From an uncultured Ruminococcus sp. (GTDB lineage: Bacteria > Bacillota > Clostridia > Oscillospirales > Ruminococcaceae): 19,141 bases of DNA. Shown piece by piece: positions 14,816-19,141 of the stretch (position 1 is the stretch's first letter; every line of letters starts with the position of its first letter). Below the pieces are notes generated by a model. It did no database searches and was not told the origin of the DNA. It saw only the letters and a list, made by a program, of their open reading frames with translations. Location of the stretch: NCBI GenBank assembly GCA_900541495.1, contig UQKC01000046.1, positions 1 through 19,141 on the forward strand. The letters are read 5' to 3'. A program made the position numbers and the translations under genes.

Positions 14816-15922
14816 ATGATCGCAAGAAATGATCTGCTCGCAATGCAGAACGCCGATAAATATGATACCTTTGGTTCGTCACGTTTCCCAACACTTATGG
14901 CAAAGGCAGTTGCTCAGGGTCTTGAACCTGCCGACAGCATCAATTCCGAGGGAATGTCCTGCTTCGCAAGGACTTCGCTGAGTCCCACATACACGGGTCA
15001 CGAAACATTTCTGAGAAGTCCGTTCTGCGAGGATGTCCACGATGTCGGAAACTATGATATCGCCGTTGTGGGTATCCCATACGACAGCGGAACATCGAAC
15101 CGCTCGGGAACAAGACTCGGTCCTCAGGGCATCAGACACGCTTCATCGCAGATATCCCCGTTCAATCCCGACTACGGCGTTGACCTTTACGAAAAGGTAA
15201 AGCTCTGCGATGTCGGCGATATCTACACCCTCCCCGCAAACTCGGAAAAAACCTTTGACCAGATCACAAAGGGCATCGGCTTTATCGCTTCTCAGGGCAC
15301 AATGCCTATCATTCTCGGCGGAGATCATTCCACATCTTTCCCCTCACTCCGAGGACTTGCGCCTTACATCGACGGCAACATAGGCGTTATCCATATCGAC
15401 CGCCACAGCGATTGCGACGCTATTCAAATGGACGAAAAAATGCACGGAACGGAATGGTATCACGCAACTCATCTCCCGAACGTTTCGGCGAAAAATCTCG
15501 TTCAGGTCGGCATCGGCGGCAACTGCTGCAAGTCATGGTCGAAGTTCGTCCGTGACAGCGGACTTACCGCTATCTCAATGGAGGATATCGACAAATACGG
15601 CATCGACAAGGTGGCTGAAACCGCTCTTGAAATTGCTTGGAAAGGCTGCAAAGCCGTTTATATCAGCCTTGATATCGATGTGCTTGAAGCTGCGTTCTGC
15701 CCAGGTACGGGAACACCCGATTTCGGAGGAATGCTCCCGAGAGAACTTCTCCACCTGTTAAAGCTCTGCACAGCACCGGGCATCTGCGGAATGGACGTTG
15801 TTGAGGTATCTCCCCCATTCGACGTAAGCGAGATCACATCACTCGCAGCTTCAAGATGTATAATAAACGTTATGTGCAACCTCGCACTCAACGATTCCGT
15901 CTATAAGGACTACACAAAGTAA
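14816..15922 (+). CDS. Ureohydrolase-family enzyme, agmatinase/guanidine hydrolase-like
   Basis: The start at 14816 has AAGGA 9 nt upstream; an earlier ATG at 14807 is too close to it. The 368-residue enzyme belongs to the arginase/agmatinase metal hydrolases, which split guanidino or formimino compounds. All six dinuclear-metal ligands are present: His171 in GGDHST, Asp195, His197 and Asp199 in HIDRHSD, Asp286 and Asp288 in SLDIDVLEAAFCPGTGTP. It is longer than usual agmatinases (about 300-320) through an N-terminal extension, and carries Arg instead of Ala/Ser in D-R-H. The block DEKMHGTEWYHATHLP then KNLVQVGIGG recalls, from memory, the cyanobacterial Sll1077-type subgroup that includes the nickel-dependent guanidine hydrolase GdmH. 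Agmatine, guanidinobutyrate or formimino substrates remain possible. No HypA/HypB-like nickel chaperones lie in the window. Confidence 0.85.
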   Translation: MIARNDLLAMQNADKYDTFGSSRFPTLMAKAVAQGLEPADSINSEGMSCFARTSLSPTYTGHETFLRSPFCEDVHDVGNYDIAVVGIPYDSGTSNRSGTRLGPQGIRHASSQISPFNPDYGVDLYEKVKLCDVGDIYTLPANSEKTFDQITKGIGFIASQGTMPIILGGDHSTSFPSLRGLAPYIDGNIGVIHIDRHSDCDAIQMDEKMHGTEWYHATHLPNVSAKNLVQVGIGGNCCKSWSKFVRDSGLTAISMEDIDKYGIDKVAETALEIAWKGCKAVYISLDIDVLEAAFCPGTGTPDFGGMLPRELLHLLKLCTAPGICGMDVVEVSPPFDVSEITSLAASRCIINVMCNLALNDSVYKDYTK

Positions 15923-15957
15923 TTTTTTTGCATGAAAAATGAAAGGAGGATATCGGT

Positions 15958-17658
15958 ATGACACCCGACAGCCTGAAAAAGCTCATTTCTGCGGCGCAGG
16001 GAAAAATCCCGTTCGATAAGCTTTTCGTGAATATGAAGCTTATCGATGTCTACGGCGAACGCATCATCGAAAACGCTTCGATTGGCGTATGCGGCGGGAT
16101 AATAGCTTCCGTCTGCCCCGAATTTGAAGCCAAAGCCGAAACCGTCATCGACTGTAAGGGAATGTACGCCTCACCGTCCTTTATCGACTGTCATCTTCAT
16201 ATCGAATCCTCTCATCTTTCACCGAAAGCCTACTGCGAGGGCGCAGCCGCACACGGAACGGGCTGTATCTTCACCGACCCTATGCAGACCGCCAACGCTG
16301 CAGGCGAAAACGGCTTGAAAGCTTTCCTTGAACTGCTTTCGGAGCAGCCTGTACACAGCTTTCTGCAATTCCCGTCAAGAGTGCCTGCCGCAGAGGGAGC
16401 GGAAACCTCGGGAGCGTATTTTTCACCCGAGGATACGATAAAAATGATGAACAGCTTCGGCGCATTCTCCCTCGGGGAACTCAATGCGCAGGAGCTTTTA
16501 AAGCCGTCTGCCCTTGAAAAGCTCTGCTTTGCCGCAAACGACGGCTATCATATCAACGGTCACTGCCCTGCGCTCGGACACGATATGCTTTGCGCCGCCG
16601 CAGCCGCAGGGATAAAGGACGACCACGAGAGCGAAAGCGGCGAAGAACTTAAAGCGCGGCTTTTTTCGGGTATCCCCGTTTTTATCCGTCAGGGAACTTC
16701 CGAGCCGAACTGCGAAGCGCTCATCTCCGCAGTCGTAAAAGATGATCTGCCCACGGACAGCCTTATGTTCTGCACGGACGATAAATCCCCGTCCGATATT
16801 CTCCAAAACGGCTGTATCGACAACAATATCCGCATCGCCGTAAAATGCGGTATGAAGCCTATAATCGCCATAAAGCTTGCAACGCTCAATGCCGCACGTC
16901 ACTATGGCATTGAAAGCAAGGTCGGTTCACTCACTCCGGGCAGATACGCCGATATCGTGCTTTTCAGCAGCCTTGAAAAGCTTGATATCCAAAGCGTTTA
17001 CTTCAAGGGCGAAGACGTTTCCAAAAACAACACCGATGATATCCGCAGAAAATACCCGTCACTTTTCGATACGATAAAGCTTCCCAAACTCACGGCGGAA
17101 ATGCTCGCAAAAAGCTCCTCCGCCGAATATTCCGACGAAATATGCATTTCAATGACCGCAGGAAGCCTTATCACCCGCCGTTCGGACGAAAAGCTGAAAG
17201 TTTGTTGCGGAAAAATAATGCCCGATACCGAGCGTGATATTCTTCCTATCGCCGTCATTGAACGCTATGGCAAAAACGGCAATATCGGCAAAGCCTTTAT
17301 AAAAGGTCTTGGCATTAAAAAAGGCGCGGTCGCTTCTTCAACTGCACAGGAGGGAAACAACATCGTTGTCAGCGGTGCAAGCTTCGATGATATGCTCCTC
17401 GCGGTAAAAGCGGTTCAAAACGCAGGCGGCGGAAGTGCCGTATGTGTTGACGGAAAGCTTATCGCACTCCGACCTATGCCTTTCTGCGGAATAATGGGAA
17501 CGGGCAGCATCGGGGAGGAGATCGCAGCCGAGGAAAAATTCAGCGAGGGTCTGAAAGCCACGGGCAGCGAAAATCCAATGCTGATGCTTATGCTCACTGT
17601 TTCGCTCTGCCCGTCGATCCCCGAGATCGGACTTACCGATAAAGGGTTAATTCTTTGA
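15958..17658 (+). CDS. Adenine deaminase-like amidohydrolase
   Basis: The 566-residue protein has the adenine deaminase (Ade) architecture: a small beta domain, the TIM-barrel amidohydrolase, and the C-terminal Ade domain. Metal and catalytic motifs are visible: SFIDCHLHIESSHLSP with His79 and His81, SLGEL with Glu174, NGHCPAL with His202, DDHES with His223, and CTDDKSP with Asp274. LATLNAARHYGI and TPGRYADIVLFSSL follow, as in Ade. The family hydrolyses adenine to hypoxanthine and ammonia with Fe/Mn centres. Two differences stand out. The C-terminal AHDSHN signature of true Ade proteins is TAQEGNN here (463-468 region), and DGHAPG is NGHCPA. An altered substrate is therefore plausible. AAAGGAGG lies about 8-9 nt before the ATG. 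It sits directly between the ureohydrolase and MATE genes. Confidence 0.85.
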   Translation: MTPDSLKKLISAAQGKIPFDKLFVNMKLIDVYGERIIENASIGVCGGIIASVCPEFEAKAETVIDCKGMYASPSFIDCHLHIESSHLSPKAYCEGAAAHGTGCIFTDPMQTANAAGENGLKAFLELLSEQPVHSFLQFPSRVPAAEGAETSGAYFSPEDTIKMMNSFGAFSLGELNAQELLKPSALEKLCFAANDGYHINGHCPALGHDMLCAAAAAGIKDDHESESGEELKARLFSGIPVFIRQGTSEPNCEALISAVVKDDLPTDSLMFCTDDKSPSDILQNGCIDNNIRIAVKCGMKPIIAIKLATLNAARHYGIESKVGSLTPGRYADIVLFSSLEKLDIQSVYFKGEDVSKNNTDDIRRKYPSLFDTIKLPKLTAEMLAKSSSAEYSDEICISMTAGSLITRRSDEKLKVCCGKIMPDTERDILPIAVIERYGKNGNIGKAFIKGLGIKKGAVASSTAQEGNNIVVSGASFDDMLLAVKAVQNAGGGSAVCVDGKLIALRPMPFCGIMGTGSIGEEIAAEEKFSEGLKATGSENPMLMLMLTVSLCPSIPEIGLTDKGLIL

Positions 17659-17672
17659 GAAGAGGTGCAGCT

Positions 17673-19016
17673 ATGCAAAAAGCGGCAAATGTTGATCTTA
17701 TCAACGGCGAACCGTCAAAAATGATATTCCGATTTGCACTTCCTCTGATACTCGCAAACCTTTTCCAGCAGCTTTACAACACCGTTGACACGATAATAGT
17801 CGGACGCTTCAACGGTGATGATGCCCTCGCCGCAGTCGGCGCTTCGTTTGCGGTCACAATGGTCATGATCGCTTTCGCAACGGGTACGGGAACGGGCTGC
17901 TCCGTGCTCATCTCAAAGCGTTACGGCGAAAGAAATTTTTCTGAGGTAAAAACAGCCGTTTCGACCGTACTTATCTTTTCGCTGCTGTTTTCGGCAGTAA
18001 TAGGCACAGCAGGTCTGATATTCAGCAGGCCTTTGCTCGAAGTCCTGAAAACGCCGCAAAACATAATCAGCGACGCAGAAAGCTACCTGATGATATATTC
18101 GGCAGGAATGCCCTTTATGTTTCTCTACAATGTCCAGTCGTCAATATTCAGCTCATTCGGGAACTCAAAAACTCCGCTCGCCCTGCTGATAATGTCCTCT
18201 CTCATCAATATCGTGCTTGACCTGCTCTTTGTCGGAAGCTTTTCAATGGGAGTAAAGGGCGCAGCGATCGCAACACTTATCGCGCAAGGTTTTTCGGCTT
18301 CGATATCATTCATACTGCTTATCCGCAGCGTGTATTTCAAGGAATACCGCGAATACAGCTATAGGCACTTTTCATTCAAAACGTTAAAGCAAATGCTTTC
18401 CTACGCAGCCGTTTCCGTAGTGCAAAGCTCCGTGACCTCGGTGGGAATGATGATGATACAGGCGGTCGTGAACCGCTTTGGTTCGGGCGCACTCGCAGGC
18501 TATACCGCGGCTTCAAAGATAGATTCCTTTGCGATAATGCCCTTCCTTGCGTGTTCAAACGCACTCTCCACCTTTACTGCGCAAAATATCGGCGCAGGAC
18601 GGCAGGACAGGGTTTCATCGGGCTTTAAAGCTTGTCTGAAAATATGCATCATAATGTCGATCATCGAGCTTGCACTGATATCGGCTTTCCACAACCAATT
18701 TCTCAGTCTTTTTATGGATATCGGAACAGCCTCGCAGGACGCCGTAAAAACGGGATTATCGTATATGATAACGATGTCGTTCTGCTATTGGATAATGGGC
18801 ATAAATTCCTGCCAGAACGGTATGCTCCGCGGAACCGGAATGTTGAAAATACTCCTCGCGAACAGCATAATCGGACTTATCATAAGGGTCATCTTCGCCT
18901 ATACAGCCGTAAATATCAGCTTTATCGGCGTAAGCTCGGTATGGCTCTCCATGCCCGTCGGCTGGACGTTCAGCATTTTCTTCTGCATCATTGCAAAAAA
19001 GCTTGCGAAGAACTGA
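17673..19016 (+). CDS. MATE-family multidrug/cation efflux transporter
   Basis: The 447-residue integral membrane protein has the two-bundle, 12-helix layout of MATE transporters. Recognisable parts are IFRFALPLILANLFQQLYNT and VDTIIVGRFNGDDALAAVG at the start of the first bundle, GNSKTPL with INIVLDLLFV midway, and SYAAVSVVQSSVTSVGMMM, ALAGYTAASKID and FTAQNIGAGRQDRV in the second. Length is normal for the family (about 450). MATE pumps exchange Na+ or H+ for cationic drugs or metabolites. The ATG at 17673 is preferred, with GAGGTG about 6 nt upstream; a TTG at 17655 would overlap the previous stop. As last gene of the operon, with a MerR sensor upstream, it may export excess substrate or a toxic product. 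No terminator is visible after it in the window. Confidence 0.93.
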   Translation: MQKAANVDLINGEPSKMIFRFALPLILANLFQQLYNTVDTIIVGRFNGDDALAAVGASFAVTMVMIAFATGTGTGCSVLISKRYGERNFSEVKTAVSTVLIFSLLFSAVIGTAGLIFSRPLLEVLKTPQNIISDAESYLMIYSAGMPFMFLYNVQSSIFSSFGNSKTPLALLIMSSLINIVLDLLFVGSFSMGVKGAAIATLIAQGFSASISFILLIRSVYFKEYREYSYRHFSFKTLKQMLSYAAVSVVQSSVTSVGMMMIQAVVNRFGSGALAGYTAASKIDSFAIMPFLACSNALSTFTAQNIGAGRQDRVSSGFKACLKICIIMSIIELALISAFHNQFLSLFMDIGTASQDAVKTGLSYMITMSFCYWIMGINSCQNGMLRGTGMLKILLANSIIGLIIRVIFAYTAVNISFIGVSSVWLSMPVGWTFSIFFCIIAKKLAKN

Positions 19017-19130
19017 CAAAAGCAGCTGTTCGGTGATAGTATCAGAATAGTCGTGATCATGGAAATGCTTGTTAATAACGTGACTCATTTTAGGAAAAAG
19101 CTGATTAAAGCGAAGCGTTCGTTTTGCCAT
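19017..19130 (-). pseudogene. Possible N-terminal fragment of an unrecognised gene
   Basis: On the minus strand, ATG at 19130 opens a frame reading MAKRTLRFNQLFPKMSHVIN and continuing KHFHDHDYSDTITEQLL, then running into the antisense of the MATE gene, where it is no longer credible as coding. The first 38 or so residues have a protein-like composition and would be the start of a gene cut off by a rearrangement at the MATE 3' end. Sequence upstream of the ATG is too short to judge a ribosome binding site. I do not recognise the family. Chance reading is possible. Confidence 0.3.
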
Positions 19131-19141
19131 TTTGAGAAATG

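Overview
The window looks like chromosomal DNA of an anaerobic, probably gut or rumen, member of the Clostridia, most likely close to Ruminococcus. This is inference from style: moderate GC with no visible high-GC islands, GAAAGGA-type ribosome binding sites, near-consensus sigma-A promoters (TTGACA, 17 bp, TATAAT), a GLUG-repeat lipoprotein, and the PdxS/PdxT route to vitamin B6. No rRNA, tRNA, CRISPR array, phage or complete insertion sequence was seen.

Left end, 1-2290. A short promoter-to-terminator unit (about 95-235) may encode a small RNA. Next to it, on the minus strand, is a broken XRE-type helix-turn-helix gene that still has a consensus promoter with a palindromic operator. An alpha/beta-hydrolase esterase (minus) and a TetR-family regulator (plus) are transcribed divergently from well-formed promoters.

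Middle, 2290-6280. A large lipoprotein combines GLUG repeats with a C-terminal ZinT/YodA-like domain and sits directly behind a perfect 22-bp dyad. It ends at a strong terminator. pdxS and pdxT form a two-gene pyridoxal phosphate synthase operon with its own promoter and terminator.

Right part, 6280-19016. Ten same-strand genes, closely spaced, follow one promoter and form an apparent operon of about 12.4 kb. In order they are: two Dpp/Opp/Nik-type permeases, two ATPases, a lipoprotein solute-binding protein, an ammonium transporter with a fused C-terminal PII domain, a MerR-type regulator, a ureohydrolase-family (agmatinase/guanidine hydrolase-like) enzyme, an adenine deaminase-like amidohydrolase and a MATE efflux pump. 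My reading is that it imports a nitrogen-rich small molecule, releases ammonia or an amidine fragment with two metal hydrolases, handles and senses ammonium through Amt-PII, and exports a product or toxic substrate through MATE, under MerR control. The substrate cannot be named from sequence. Guanidino compounds and purine-derived compounds are the leading candidates. This cluster is the best candidate for an undescribed system in the window.

The last 125 bases hold only a possible minus-strand N-terminal gene fragment that I do not recognise.
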